A stretch of 64,000 bases of DNA from Shewanella piezotolerans WP3 (GTDB lineage: Bacteria; Pseudomonadota; Gammaproteobacteria; Enterobacterales; Shewanellaceae). The notes under the pieces were generated by a model. It was not told the origin of the DNA, searched no databases, and was given only the letters and a program-made list of their open reading frames with translations. Location of the stretch: NCBI RefSeq assembly GCF_000014885.1, contig NC_011566.1, positions 1,674,001 to 1,738,000 on the forward strand. Direction: 5' to 3'. Made by a program: the position numbers and the translations under genes. This document shows positions 53,160 through 62,511 of the stretch, piece by piece. Position 1 is the stretch's first letter. Each line of letters begins with the position of its first letter.

Positions 53160-54704
53160 ATGAAAGCAATCGGATTGCTAACTGCTTTTCCTGCAAAGTT
53201 ACTATTGCTATGGGCAGCCATTATATTGTTGGTTGGCTGCCAAGTAACCCCTCAATATCCTGAAAAGACAGCAACATTTAAGCTGTCAGTTGATCCCAAC
53301 TCTGCGCTTTCACAATATGTAGCCTCCGATCTACAAGCTAATCCAAACCGTACCGGGGTGGTGCCTCTCACGGATGGCGTGGATGCTTTTATTGCAAGAT
53401 TAGCTTTGGTTAATGCCGCCTCAAGCAGTATTGATCTACAGTATTATATTTATCGCGCTGACGATACCGGTAGGTTGTTGCTGTGGCACCTGATGGATGC
53501 CGCTGAACGGGGTGTAAGAGTTCGAATTTTGCTTGATGACATGGCAACAAAGGGCGCCGATGACACCTTAATCTTGTTGGCTAAGCACAGAAATATTGAT
53601 GTGCGCTTATATAATCCGTCTTTCGAACGTTCTTTTAGAAATATCGCCTTTTTAAGTAGTTTCTCTCGGCTGAACCACCGTATGCACAATAAGTCGTTAA
53701 CGGTTGATAATACGATTACCGTTGTCGGTGGTCGCAATATTGGCAATGAGTATTTCTCAAATCACACCGATGTCGATTTTGGTGACTTTGACTTGATGGC
53801 GATCGGTGAATCTGTTGATGAGGTGTCAGATCAGTTTGACTTGTATTGGAATGCACCGCTAACCGTTAACATTAATGCACTCGCCAAGCACGAGGTGAGT
53901 AAACAAGACTTAGCACAAGCAATGGCTGTGGTTGATAATGCTAAAGCTGAATACCGCAGCAACACCTATATTAAGCGTCTATTAGACAGTGACTTAATTC
54001 AAAAGATGCAAAGTCATTCTTTACCATGGTTTTGGGGGAAGGCTAAGCTTATCTATGATCAACCTGACAAACAAAACCATCAATCTGAGTCAGATAGCAT
54101 GCTAGCTGATTTAGGTGGTTTTTTGTCTCAAGCTGAAAATGAGGTAATGATTGTATCGCCCTATTTTGTCCCGACTAGAGAGGGAACGAGCAATCTAATC
54201 GATGCGGTCAAAAGTGGAATCGAAGTCACGGTGTTAACGAACAGTCTCGCCGCAACAGATGTACTTGCTGTACATGCTGGTTATCGAGCTTACCGTGAAA
54301 GGCTATTAGAAGCAGGTGTACGCATATTTGAAGTTAAAGCCAATCTTAATATTAAGAAAAGTAGCAGTTGGACAGGAAGCTCTAAGAGCAGCTTACATGC
54401 GAAAACATTTATTATAGATCGTTCTTCAATCTTTGTTGGTTCGTTTAATTTTGACCCGCGTTCAGCGTGGCTCAACACAGAAATGGGGCTGATTATTAAT
54501 AATGAAAAATTAGCCGGTGGAGTGGTTGAGGGGATTGAAGCTAGTTTGGCTGCAGATACCTACCGTTTATCACTTGAAGATGATGAGCTTATTTGGCATG
54601 ACGATCTAAAAGGGCGCGAGATCTATAGCGAGCCTGATGCAGGTCTTTGGCGCAAATTCTTAGTTGACTGTATCGCATTATTACCGATTGAGTCACAGCT
54701 TTAA
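53160..54704 (+). CDS. clsC: Phospholipase D family lipoprotein, ClsC-like cardiolipin synthase
   Basis: 514 aa. A lipobox-like LLVGC (Cys27) follows a hydrophobic segment. Two HKD motifs are present: HNKSLTVDN (His176, Lys178, Asp183) and HAKTFIIDR (His413, Lys415, Asp420), each followed by a GxxN-type segment (VVGGRNIGNEY and VGSFNFDPRS). IDLQYYIYRADDTGRLLLWHLMDAAERGVRVRILLDD is typical of ClsC/YmdC. It probably joins phospholipids to make cardiolipin at the envelope; a hydrolytic role is possible. In E. coli ClsC works with YmdB, which is not seen here. Confidence 0.85.
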   Translation: MKAIGLLTAFPAKLLLLWAAIILLVGCQVTPQYPEKTATFKLSVDPNSALSQYVASDLQANPNRTGVVPLTDGVDAFIARLALVNAASSSIDLQYYIYRADDTGRLLLWHLMDAAERGVRVRILLDDMATKGADDTLILLAKHRNIDVRLYNPSFERSFRNIAFLSSFSRLNHRMHNKSLTVDNTITVVGGRNIGNEYFSNHTDVDFGDFDLMAIGESVDEVSDQFDLYWNAPLTVNINALAKHEVSKQDLAQAMAVVDNAKAEYRSNTYIKRLLDSDLIQKMQSHSLPWFWGKAKLIYDQPDKQNHQSESDSMLADLGGFLSQAENEVMIVSPYFVPTREGTSNLIDAVKSGIEVTVLTNSLAATDVLAVHAGYRAYRERLLEAGVRIFEVKANLNIKKSSSWTGSSKSSLHAKTFIIDRSSIFVGSFNFDPRSAWLNTEMGLIINNEKLAGGVVEGIEASLAADTYRLSLEDDELIWHDDLKGREIYSEPDAGLWRKFLVDCIALLPIESQL

Positions 54705-54782
54705 TTGTGAGTTTGATACGATTAAGGTAAAGTTTGTTTGCGCAAATCAGGAAGACTTAAGTAACTAAGAGATAACAATATA

Positions 54783-55685
54783 ATGAAAAGTAAGGCAACG
54801 CAGTCCCAAGGATTATTATTGTTTCAACTGTCATATACTCAACTCTTTGCGCTGGGGACATTAAAAGTCAGGGAGTTAGTTCCCTATAGTCCGCTCAGTG
54901 TCATTCCTCAATCTCATCCGACGATATTAGGAGCGGCAACCATCCGCGGTACCACTATTCCCGTTGTTGATATGGCAGCCGCCATTGGTTATCGGCCCAT
55001 GTCGGATGAAGAGCTAAAAGACAGTTATATTATTATTACCGATTGTCAGCGGATGGTGATTGGCTTTCTGGTGCGTTCAATTGACAAGATAATCGAGTGT
55101 AATTGGCGAGATATTGAATCACCGCCAAATAACTTAGGGAAAAATGCATTCTTAACCGGTGTCACGCGTATCGATGATAAATTAGTTCAGTTATTGGATG
55201 TTGAACTGCTACTTTCAAAAGTGTTTCCTGCAAGTCCTGAAACAACTCGCGCTATTTTGACCGATGTGCAGCGAGAACAGCTTAAGCCACTGCAAATATT
55301 ACTGGTAGACGACTCGATGGTTGCCCGTAAACAACTTTCGGATGCGTTAGATAGCATCAACATTCCTTATCAAGTGACCGCCGATGGGCAGCACGCTCTT
55401 GCAATTATGGAGCAGGCTGAAAAGAATGGTCATGCTATCGATATCTTAGTCAGTGATATTGAGATGCCCGGACTTGACGGCTATGAATTAGCGTTTGAAG
55501 TTAAGAATAACCCCGCTATCGCAGATGCCTATATCATCTTACATACTTCGCTATCGAGTGAGATAAGTGTTAGCCAGGCTCATCAAGTTGGCGCTAATGA
55601 AGCACTGACCAAGTTCGATGCTCATGAGCTTATTGAAGCTATGCTGCGTGGCGCGAATAAAGTAAAAGCTATTGCTAATATTTAG
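54783..55685 (+). CDS. cheV: Chemotaxis coupling protein CheV
   Basis: 300 aa. Residues 1-155 are a CheW-like domain (ALGTLKVRELVPYSPLSVIPQSHPTILGAATIRGTTIPVVDMAAAIGYRP). Residues about 170-295 are a response-receiver domain (LQILLVDDSMVARKQLSDAL, DILVSDIEMPGLDGYELA with the phosphoacceptor Asp, LTKFDAHELIEAM). This order defines CheV, which links receptors to CheA and can be phosphorylated for adaptation. It appears to be a single gene; no other chemotaxis gene is near. Confidence 0.93.
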   Translation: MKSKATQSQGLLLFQLSYTQLFALGTLKVRELVPYSPLSVIPQSHPTILGAATIRGTTIPVVDMAAAIGYRPMSDEELKDSYIIITDCQRMVIGFLVRSIDKIIECNWRDIESPPNNLGKNAFLTGVTRIDDKLVQLLDVELLLSKVFPASPETTRAILTDVQREQLKPLQILLVDDSMVARKQLSDALDSINIPYQVTADGQHALAIMEQAEKNGHAIDILVSDIEMPGLDGYELAFEVKNNPAIADAYIILHTSLSSEISVSQAHQVGANEALTKFDAHELIEAMLRGANKVKAIANI

Positions 55686-55874
55686 TAGCTTGTTAGTAAT
55701 ATGCTGCCTCAGAGTAATAACGAGGTCTAATTGTCTAGCAAAGGTAGACAACTATGGCCACATCCGATACAAACACTGTTGAAGGAAGATTAATTTAATT
55801 TAAGGCTTACAACTTTGCTGCTAGCCCTTAAATCAAATTAATAAAAACTAAAAATTATAAATGCAGGTTAAGTA

Positions 55875-57095
55875 ATGAATCAAAAAACATCTCTGTTTGC
55901 CAAAATGGCAAGTGGCAGTCTCGTATTACAAATTCTCGTAGGTATTATCGCTGGTGTTGTATTGGCGACAGTTTCAAAAACAGGTGCAGAGAACGTTGCC
56001 TTTCTTGGTGAGCTATTTGTTGGCGCATTGAAAGCCATTGCACCAATATTGGTTTTTATCTTAGTTGCCGCTTCTATTGCAAACCAAAAAAAGAATGCCA
56101 AAACTAATATGCGACCAATTGTGTTGTTGTATTTGTTTGGTACTTTTTGCGCAGCACTAACCGCAGTACTCATGAGCTTTGCATTTCCAACTACGCTGGT
56201 TCTAGTAACGGGTGCCCAAGGCGCCACTCCGCCAGAAGGTATTGGCGAAGTTATCAATACTTTGTTGTTCAAAGTTGTTGATAACCCGGTTAATGCGCTA
56301 ATGACAGGCAATTACATCGGTATCTTAGCTTGGGGTGTAGGTTTAGGTATTGCACTGCACCATGCAAGTGATTCAACTAAGCAAGTTTTTGCTGACGTGA
56401 GCCATGGTGTTTCACAAATGGTACGCTTTATTATTCGCTTAGCGCCAATTGGTATTTTCGGTCTGGTATCAGCGACCTTTGCTGCTACAGGTTTTGCGGC
56501 AATTGCTGGTTATGCTCAATTGCTCGCTGTGCTTCTCGGTGCAATGGCAATCATAGCGCTTGTGGTTAACCCTGCGATTGTTTATTACAAGATCCGTCGT
56601 AACCCTTATCCGTTAGTATTTACTTGCTTGCGTGAAAGTGGTGTCACAGCCTTCTTTACGCGCTCAAGTGCGGCTAACATCCCTGTTAATATGGCGTTGT
56701 GCGAAAAGCTAAAGTTGCATGAAGATACTTACTCAGTTTCTATTCCACTAGGTGCCACCATTAATATGGGCGGCGCTGCAATCACCATTACGGTTTTAAC
56801 CTTGGCTGCGGTAAATACTTTAGGTGTACAGGTTGATATCTTGACCGCTATCTTACTGAGTGTTGTGGCTGCGGTATCTGCTTGTGGTGCTTCAGGTGTT
56901 GCAGGCGGTTCTTTGTTGCTTATTCCGCTTGCATGTAGCTTATTTGGTATTTCAAACGATGTGGCAATGCAGGTTGTAGCTGTTGGCTTTATCATTGGTG
57001 TGATTCAAGATTCAGCTGAAACAGGACTAAACAGCTCAACTGATGTGATTTTTACCGCTGCAGCGTGCGAAGCCGCAGAGCGTAAAGAGAGCTAA
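55875..57095 (+). CDS. sstT: Serine/threonine:Na+ symporter SstT
   Basis: 406 aa, eight to ten hydrophobic segments. SLVLQILVGIIAGVVLA, GALKAIAPILVFILVAASIANQKKN and FFTRSSAANIPVNMALCEKLKLHEDTYSVSIPLGATINMGGAAITITVLTLAAV are signature parts of SstT in the dicarboxylate/amino acid:cation symporter family. It imports serine and threonine with Na+. A terminator at 57138 follows. Confidence 0.94.
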   Translation: MNQKTSLFAKMASGSLVLQILVGIIAGVVLATVSKTGAENVAFLGELFVGALKAIAPILVFILVAASIANQKKNAKTNMRPIVLLYLFGTFCAALTAVLMSFAFPTTLVLVTGAQGATPPEGIGEVINTLLFKVVDNPVNALMTGNYIGILAWGVGLGIALHHASDSTKQVFADVSHGVSQMVRFIIRLAPIGIFGLVSATFAATGFAAIAGYAQLLAVLLGAMAIIALVVNPAIVYYKIRRNPYPLVFTCLRESGVTAFFTRSSAANIPVNMALCEKLKLHEDTYSVSIPLGATINMGGAAITITVLTLAAVNTLGVQVDILTAILLSVVAAVSACGASGVAGGSLLLIPLACSLFGISNDVAMQVVAVGFIIGVIQDSAETGLNSSTDVIFTAAACEAAERKES

Positions 57096-57137
57096 TGATT
57101 ATTTAGTCTCATAGCCCTAAGTATATTGGCTATAGAT

Positions 57138-57170
57138 AAAAGCCCTACAATACTGTTGTAGGGCTTTTTT
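57138..57170. terminator. Terminator between sstT and the GH109-like gene
   Basis: AAAAGCCCTACAA (57138-57150) pairs perfectly with 57156-57168 around a TACTG loop, followed by T residues. It can serve the two convergent genes. Confidence 0.9.
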
Positions 57171-57189
57171 ATAAATTAACGAAACAGGG

Positions 57190-58557
57190 TTAGGCGCCAA
57201 TAATTCCTAGAGGCTTACCGGTTTTCCAAGCGCCGCGGGTGAAGTCAGGAAAATTAACCGAATTACTGCGATTATTCACCGACTCTTCGCTAAGTATATT
57301 GACCACTGACCAAGCCGCACCATCATAAACATCTTGATCTAAGGCTTCGCCATTGCGCAGGCAGTACACCATCCTCCAAAGCATTAAGAAGTCCATGCCA
57401 CCGTGGCCACCATTTTTCTCGGCCTCTTTCCCCATTCGCTGCCAAAGAGGGTGGTCATATTTGTCATACCATTTGCTCATATCCATATCCCACTTATGGA
57501 AATTTCCGTTACCTCCTTTTTCAATCGCTATCCGATTTGGGAAGCCTGCAAATACCCCATTAGTGCCTTGGATAAGATTATGGCGACTGTATGGTCTTGG
57601 GGTTGTCGTGTCGTGTTGTACCATAATGGTCCGGCCGTTAATCGTCTTAATGAGGCTAGTATTAATATCGCCGTTGATATAGTTGAGCTGATTGCGTTCA
57701 TGATCTTCAGGGAATTCACGTTGTGCGTATAGTGCGCGACCAAGCGCTGGCGAACTCATTGAAGTTAGGTAATCAAAACGGTCGCCACGATTGATATTCA
57801 TATACTGCGAAACGGGCCCTAAACCGTGAGTAGGGTATAGATTACCATTGCGTTTCGTATGCCAGTATGTGCGCCAAGAGCCTGTTTTTTGATTGAGCTC
57901 TTTCATTTGCCAACGAAGCTCGTGAATATATGCTGCTTCCCCATGCAGCAGTTCACCAAAAACGCCTTGGCGTACCATATTAAGCACCATTAACTCATCA
58001 CGGCCATAATTGACGTTTTCCATCATCATGCAGTTTTTCTGAGTTTTTTCTGCAGTATTAACGATTTGCCAACACTCTTCGACAGTAAGTGCTAGTGGCA
58101 CTTCAACGAAAGCATGCTTGCCGCTCTCCATCGTATCAATAGCCATTGGCGCATGCCATTCCCATGGGGTTGAGATGATCACTATATCGATATCTTTGCG
58201 GCGGAGTAATTCAAGATAAGACTTTTCACTACCGCTATAGCGCGCGGGCGTCTTGAGTCCTTGTTCTGTAACAAATGCGACTGATCTGTCGAGTACTTCT
58301 GTATCGGTATCACATATCGCAACAATCTCTACGCCCTCTAAATGGCAAAAATGTTTAACATGACCTGAGCCACGTTGGCCAACACCAATGAACCCCACTC
58401 TAACCGTGTCCATTTTTGGGGCTATCAAGCCCATTACGCTTTTTCCTTGTATCGGAGGCGCTGGAACGGTATTAGAACCTGAAGCAAAAGAGGGGCTGGC
58501 AAGGCTTGCCGCCGCAATACCGGCAGTTTTTAGAAAGTGTCTTCGATTGAATTTCAT
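57190..58557 (-). CDS. Gfo/Idh/MocA oxidoreductase, GH109-like alpha-N-acetylgalactosaminidase
   Basis: About 455 aa. The twin-arginine signal MKFNRRHFLKTAGIAAASLASPSFASG directs export in folded form with its cofactor. VRVGFIGVGQRGSGHVKHF is the NAD-binding loop; HAFVEVPLALTVEECWQIV, MMMENVNYGRDELMVLNMVRQGVFGELLHGEAAYIHELRW and NLYPTHGLGPVSQYMNINRGDRF match GH109 glycosidases, which use NAD+ in hydrolysis. AGGA lies about 8 nt before the ATG at 58557; upstream frame extension to 58623 would bury the Tat signal. It would act in the periplasm on alpha-GalNAc ends, a substrate inferred from family. Confidence 0.88.
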   Translation of the reverse strand: MKFNRRHFLKTAGIAAASLASPSFASGSNTVPAPPIQGKSVMGLIAPKMDTVRVGFIGVGQRGSGHVKHFCHLEGVEIVAICDTDTEVLDRSVAFVTEQGLKTPARYSGSEKSYLELLRRKDIDIVIISTPWEWHAPMAIDTMESGKHAFVEVPLALTVEECWQIVNTAEKTQKNCMMMENVNYGRDELMVLNMVRQGVFGELLHGEAAYIHELRWQMKELNQKTGSWRTYWHTKRNGNLYPTHGLGPVSQYMNINRGDRFDYLTSMSSPALGRALYAQREFPEDHERNQLNYINGDINTSLIKTINGRTIMVQHDTTTPRPYSRHNLIQGTNGVFAGFPNRIAIEKGGNGNFHKWDMDMSKWYDKYDHPLWQRMGKEAEKNGGHGGMDFLMLWRMVYCLRNGEALDQDVYDGAAWSVVNILSEESVNNRSNSVNFPDFTRGAWKTGKPLGIIGA

Positions 58558-58868
58558 TATCTGTCCTATAAAGAGTAGAGCAAGCGTTTTGCACGCCATA
58601 TTGATTTTTGTTTTTATAATCAAACAAAGTTATATCAAACTTTGCAATAAATAGGCTAAAAAAACTCGTTACGGTTTGTTGCGCTTGCGTTTCTATTCAA
58701 ATTTACTAAAGTAATGCATAGAAAGTGACTTAAATCGCGTTTTTATTTTAATTGTGCGATACAATTTAGGTTACAAGGTAGTCGCTTTAGCGGTAAACTT
58801 ACCTACAATAACAATTGATTTACATAATAAAATAATGATTTATTAACTGTTCCGGGGTAGATAATTCG

Positions 58869-59282
58869 ATGGCTGTTGTACGCAATAAGGCAAAAGAAGT
58901 TATTCAAATTGAGAATCGCACCAAGCTCAAGGAGATGGAGATGTCAGTAGTTGAAAAGCGTAAGCGTTTATTTTCGAAAGTTGACGCTATTGAAAACCGA
59001 GAAGTCGTTGGCCGTTGGATCGATGAACGTCCATTACTCGGTGATAAAATTACAGTTTATAAGCAGGCTGAGACCTACTATTTAGAGACTTGGTATAACG
59101 ATGGTTGCCACAGTTTGGATGAAATGATCTCCGAACGTACAGATGACGGCGTAAAGCTTGAGGATAAAGGTGGCAATATTTTCGGCGAATACTTTATGCT
59201 CACGGCGAGTAATGATCTGATGTTTTGCAACTCTAGCTTATGTTATTACACCGCAGTTAAACATGACGTTGAAGCCGCTTAG
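58869..59282 (+). CDS. Hypothetical protein (137 aa)
   Basis: A soluble 137-aa protein with a charged helical N-terminus (KAKEVIQIENRTKLKEMEMSVVEKRKRLFSKVDAIENREVVG) and a beta-rich second half (GDKITVYKQAETYYLETWYNDGCHSLDEMISE, GEYFMLTASNDLMFCNSS). There is no signal peptide. A GGGG ribosome site lies about 11 nt before the ATG and a clear terminator follows, so it is a single-gene unit with normal codon use. No family recognised. Confidence 0.75.
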   Translation: MAVVRNKAKEVIQIENRTKLKEMEMSVVEKRKRLFSKVDAIENREVVGRWIDERPLLGDKITVYKQAETYYLETWYNDGCHSLDEMISERTDDGVKLEDKGGNIFGEYFMLTASNDLMFCNSSLCYYTAVKHDVEAA

Positions 59283-59310
59283 ACCTTTAGAACTATAGCA
59301 GTTCAATGCG

Positions 59311-59331
59311 AAAGGGGCTTTAAGCCCCTTT
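59311..59331 (+). terminator. Terminator after the 137-aa hypothetical gene
   Basis: AAAGGGGC (59311-59318) and GCCCCTTT (59324-59331) form a GC-rich stem around TTTAA, followed by TCTTG. It may also serve the convergent rluA-like gene. Confidence 0.8.
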
Positions 59332-59365
59332 CTTGTGCCCATTCTATACTGTTGAGTGTATGGAA

Positions 59366-60019
59366 TTAGAAAGAACAATGACTTGAAAAATGCATCTGTT
59401 TGCCACTGTAAGGGTGAGTAAAGCTCAAAGATTGTGCATGAAGCTTTAGTCTAGGCGCTGAATCAACAATGTGCTGTTCAGCATAAAAGTCATCACCCAG
59501 AATTGGATTGCCGATTGCTAACAAATGCACACGTAGCTGATGAGTGCGACCTGTAACAGGCTTAAGTTCCAATAAAGTGCTATTAGCTCGAACTTCTAGT
59601 GTTTCGAAGTGGGTAATTGCTACCTTACCAGTCGCTGATACTTGCTGCTTAGGAGGGTTAGCTTTATCGGCCGTTATTGGTAATTCAATTACTCCCTGTG
59701 CATTTTGTAGATGCCCACTGACTTCAGTGATATAGGTTTTTTGTGTTTTACGATCTTGAAACTGAGTTTTCAGGTTGGATTCTGCCTTTTTATTTCGAGC
59801 AAATACCATAACTCCTGACGTTGAACAGTCTAGTCGATGCACTAAAATCGCATCTTTGAATCGTTGCTGGATCCGAGACAATGCACAATCATGGGTATAA
59901 TCTGCTATGCCTGGATTAGACAGTAAACCTGAAGGTTTATTAATGATGATAATGTCCCTGTCGACATAACGAAGATCTAACCAAGGAATAGTGGGGGGCT
60001 GATAAGTAAATATTTGCAT
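59366..60019 (-). CDS. rluA: RluA-family 23S rRNA/tRNA pseudouridine synthase
   Basis: 217 aa. HRLDCSTSGVMVFARNKKAESNLKTQFQDRKTQKTYITEVSG contains the catalytic Asp in HRLDxxTSG. IIINKPSGLLSNPG opens the fold, and LKPVTGRTHQLRVHLLAIGNPILGDDFYA is the RNA-binding C-terminal motif. The N-terminus (PPTIPWLDLRYVDRD) and length (217 against 219 aa) fit E. coli RluA, which modifies U746 of 23S rRNA and U32 of some tRNAs, better than RluC or RluD, which carry an S4 domain. Confidence 0.88.
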   Translation of the reverse strand: MQIFTYQPPTIPWLDLRYVDRDIIIINKPSGLLSNPGIADYTHDCALSRIQQRFKDAILVHRLDCSTSGVMVFARNKKAESNLKTQFQDRKTQKTYITEVSGHLQNAQGVIELPITADKANPPKQQVSATGKVAITHFETLEVRANSTLLELKPVTGRTHQLRVHLLAIGNPILGDDFYAEQHIVDSAPRLKLHAQSLSFTHPYSGKQMHFSSHCSF

Positions 60020-60243
60020 GGGTTCTCCTGTTACGCCGCGATTCTAGCAAAATGACGGTCTAAGACAAACCGTTATTGCATTAATCCCTTATGTGTAATC
60101 GATTTGAGTCATTATCTTAAAATGGGAAGGGTAAACGTTGAGTTTCGAGTGTTGTAAACGAGGGAGTCAAACTGCGGTACAGCGCCTTTTAACAAGTCAT
60201 GTTACATAAGGCGCTGCTAAGACGGTCATTTCATTGCTTAAGG

Positions 60244-60837
60244 CTAAAGATACTCTGTTGGCGTGTTACGTGTCCATAGACGACTGTATGCCATTAGTTG
60301 CGGATAAAAAGTACGGAAAGCTGTTTCTATTTCGATATCTAACTTCTTTACTGTTTCTTGAGCACCGTTAAATATTTCGGGCTTTGAAACACGTTTAGCC
60401 ACAGAAACTAGGGTTTGATTGAGGCCTTTTGGGCTTCGGTAGGCAACCAGCCAGTTCTCTTTGCGTATTTTTGGCGCTATCGATACCAATCCTTCTGGTA
60501 ATTCGTCGCATTCATCAATTGCATCATAGGCTTTAATCGCAAATGCTTCGAGACTTAGATGATGATACTCATCCCAATACTTAGCCAGCATATGGTCAAA
60601 ACAGATATCAATGATAATCGGCGCCGCTCGAGTAAGAGATTTTGGAAATTTTTGTAACAACTCTTTGGTGAGCTCATGCGAATCTGTCAGTTGATCTATT
60701 TGCCTATGTAACCAGATCCCCTGTTGTAGGTGTTTTGGAAAGTGCTCGATACTGCCTTTGGCAAAATCGCCAGCAATGTTTGCTGCTAAAGAGGTCTGAC
60801 TGACGTCAGCTAAATGTAGGTGAGCAAGAAAGTTCAT
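60244..60837 (-). CDS. acpH: Acyl carrier protein phosphodiesterase
   Basis: 197 aa. MNFLAHLHLADVSQTSLAANIAGDFAKGS and GIWLHRQIDQLTDSH are characteristic of AcpH, which belongs to the HD-like hydrolases and releases phosphopantetheine from ACP. FDHMLAKYWDEYH supplies further metal-binding residues. In E. coli acpH is also next to queA, in opposite orientation, as here. Length is normal. Confidence 0.92.
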   Translation of the reverse strand: MNFLAHLHLADVSQTSLAANIAGDFAKGSIEHFPKHLQQGIWLHRQIDQLTDSHELTKELLQKFPKSLTRAAPIIIDICFDHMLAKYWDEYHHLSLEAFAIKAYDAIDECDELPEGLVSIAPKIRKENWLVAYRSPKGLNQTLVSVAKRVSKPEIFNGAQETVKKLDIEIETAFRTFYPQLMAYSRLWTRNTPTEYL

Positions 60838-60991
60838 ATTTTATACTTGGTGATATGAGTACTTTCACGGTAACATGCGGAGTGGTGCGAAGGAAATTCT
60901 TTATTACAAATTTTAATGTGAAGAACTGCTTCATGGACGTGCATCGCTTTACGGCAATTTACCTATCCAATTAACGGTTTGAGGATCAAGG

Positions 60992-61153
60992 ATGATGTGG
61001 AACTGGTTATCGAAAAAGCTCGCTCGTACAGAGCAGCCACAGCGCAGAAAAGTAGACATAGATATTCCCTTTGAGCAGCATCGCTATCGTATTGAGGATT
61101 TTGACATAGATTCTGAAACAACAGTTGAAGAAACTAAGCAGGATAAAGCTTAA
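60992..61153 (+). CDS. Small hypothetical protein (53 aa)
   Basis: Two ATG codons open MMWNWLSKKLARTEQPQRRK, and the chain continues as VDIDIPFEQHRYRIEDFDID with an acidic tail ending in KQDKA. A GAGG ribosome site lies 7-8 nt upstream. The basic, Trp-containing start followed by an acidic tail is unusual but looks coding, with normal codon use. It lies between acpH and queA, in the same direction as queA, 139 bp before it. No family recognised; it could be a membrane-surface peptide, but this is only a guess from composition. Confidence 0.6.
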   Translation: MMWNWLSKKLARTEQPQRRKVDIDIPFEQHRYRIEDFDIDSETTVEETKQDKA

Positions 61154-61292
61154 ATAGCGAATAAAATAACAGTAAAAAACGTTAGTACTTCTACATTAGA
61201 AGAATTATGCGGAATAAATGTACTTCAATTGTTGATCTTCATTCTCTCTAGTCATAGACTGGCCGCCGATTTAGAGACAGTAGAGACTTTCC

Positions 61293-62330
61293 ATGCGTGT
61301 TGCAGATTTTTCTTTTGAACTTCCCGATGAGCTTATTGCGCGTTATCCGACGGCAGAGCGCACAGCTTCAAGACTTCTATCGTTAGATGGTAACAGCGGC
61401 GCATTAGCCGATTTGCAATTTACCGCAATACTAGAAAAAGTACAGCCCGGTGATTTAATGGTATTTAACAATACCCGAGTTATCCCTGCGCGCTTATTTG
61501 GTAAAAAGCAATCTGGCGGTAAGTTAGAGATACTGGTTGAGCGGATGCTCGATGACAAGCGTATTCTTGCTCACGTCCGTTGCTCTAAGTCACCAAAAGT
61601 AGATAATATTATTTGTCTCGACAACGGGTACGAAATGAAGATGTGTGCTCGTCACGATGCTTTATTCGAACTTGAGCTACAATCAGATAAAACAATTCTT
61701 GAGGTATTGGAAGAAGTAGGGCACATGCCGCTACCGCCTTATATAGATAGACCTGATGAGGATGCAGATAAAGAGCGTTATCAGACAGTCTACAACCAAA
61801 CTCCAGGTGCAGTGGCAGCCCCAACAGCGGGCTTACATTTTGATGACGCAATGCTCGCTGCACTTAAAGACAAAGGCGTAAAAACGGCATTTGTTACCTT
61901 GCACGTCGGTGCAGGTACTTTTCAGCCTGTACGAGTCGATGAGATCCTTGATCATAAAATGCATTCTGAATGGGCTGAAGTTTCGCAAGATGTCGTTGAC
62001 CTCATAGCATTGACGAAAGCAAACGGTCATCGAGTGATTGCTGTTGGTACAACATCAGTGCGTTCACTAGAAAGTGCCGCTAGGGCATCAGCTGCTGAGT
62101 TAGAGGCATTTAGTGGCGATACTGATATCTTTATCTATCCTGGTTATCAGTTCCAAGTAGTCGATGCAATGGTGACAAATTTTCACCTGCCTGAGTCGAC
62201 GTTAATAATGTTGCTTAGTGCATTTGCTGGCTTCGATGAGGTAAAAACCGCCTATCAGCATGCGATTGCTCAAAAATACCGCTTCTTTAGCTATGGCGAC
62301 GCCATGTTTGTGACTAAAAAAGCGAACTAA
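61293..62330 (+). CDS. queA: S-adenosylmethionine:tRNA ribosyltransferase-isomerase
   Basis: 345 aa. [74 protein letters not shown] and [24 protein letters not shown] are all typical of QueA. It transfers the ribosyl part of SAM to preQ1 in tRNA to make epoxyqueuosine. tgt, which inserts preQ1, follows on the same strand; together they make the queuosine modification unit. A terminator lies between them. Confidence 0.96.
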
Positions 62331-62350
62331 TCTTTAAATATGCTTTAAAA

Positions 62351-62382
62351 TACCCACCCAAACAGATGAGGTGGGTTTTTTT
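62351..62382 (+). terminator. Terminator between queA and tgt
   Basis: ACCCACC (62352-62358) pairs with GGTGGGT (62370-62376), followed by a run of T. tgt therefore probably has its own promoter as well. Confidence 0.85.
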
Positions 62383-62511
62383 CATCCTCATTTTGGTACT
62401 TATTTTATTGATAAGGGTTGATACTTAATCTGTTGCCCTTATCTCTAGTGTTAATCTACAACTCATTTGTGAGTTAACTCAGGTCAGACTGTTTCTCTGG
62501 CGAGGTGAATA

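Noticed and set aside
55740..55874. Possible riboswitch upstream of sstT
   Set aside because: Only a loose A/T-rich inverted repeat is visible; no conserved riboswitch core was recognised.
55880..56311. 143-codon minus-strand frame opposite sstT
   Set aside because: Complement of the sstT membrane region, with no ribosome site.
57353..57732. Two overlapping 109-codon plus-strand frames opposite the GH109-like gene
   Set aside because: Both are antisense to a well-conserved protein and contradict each other in frame.
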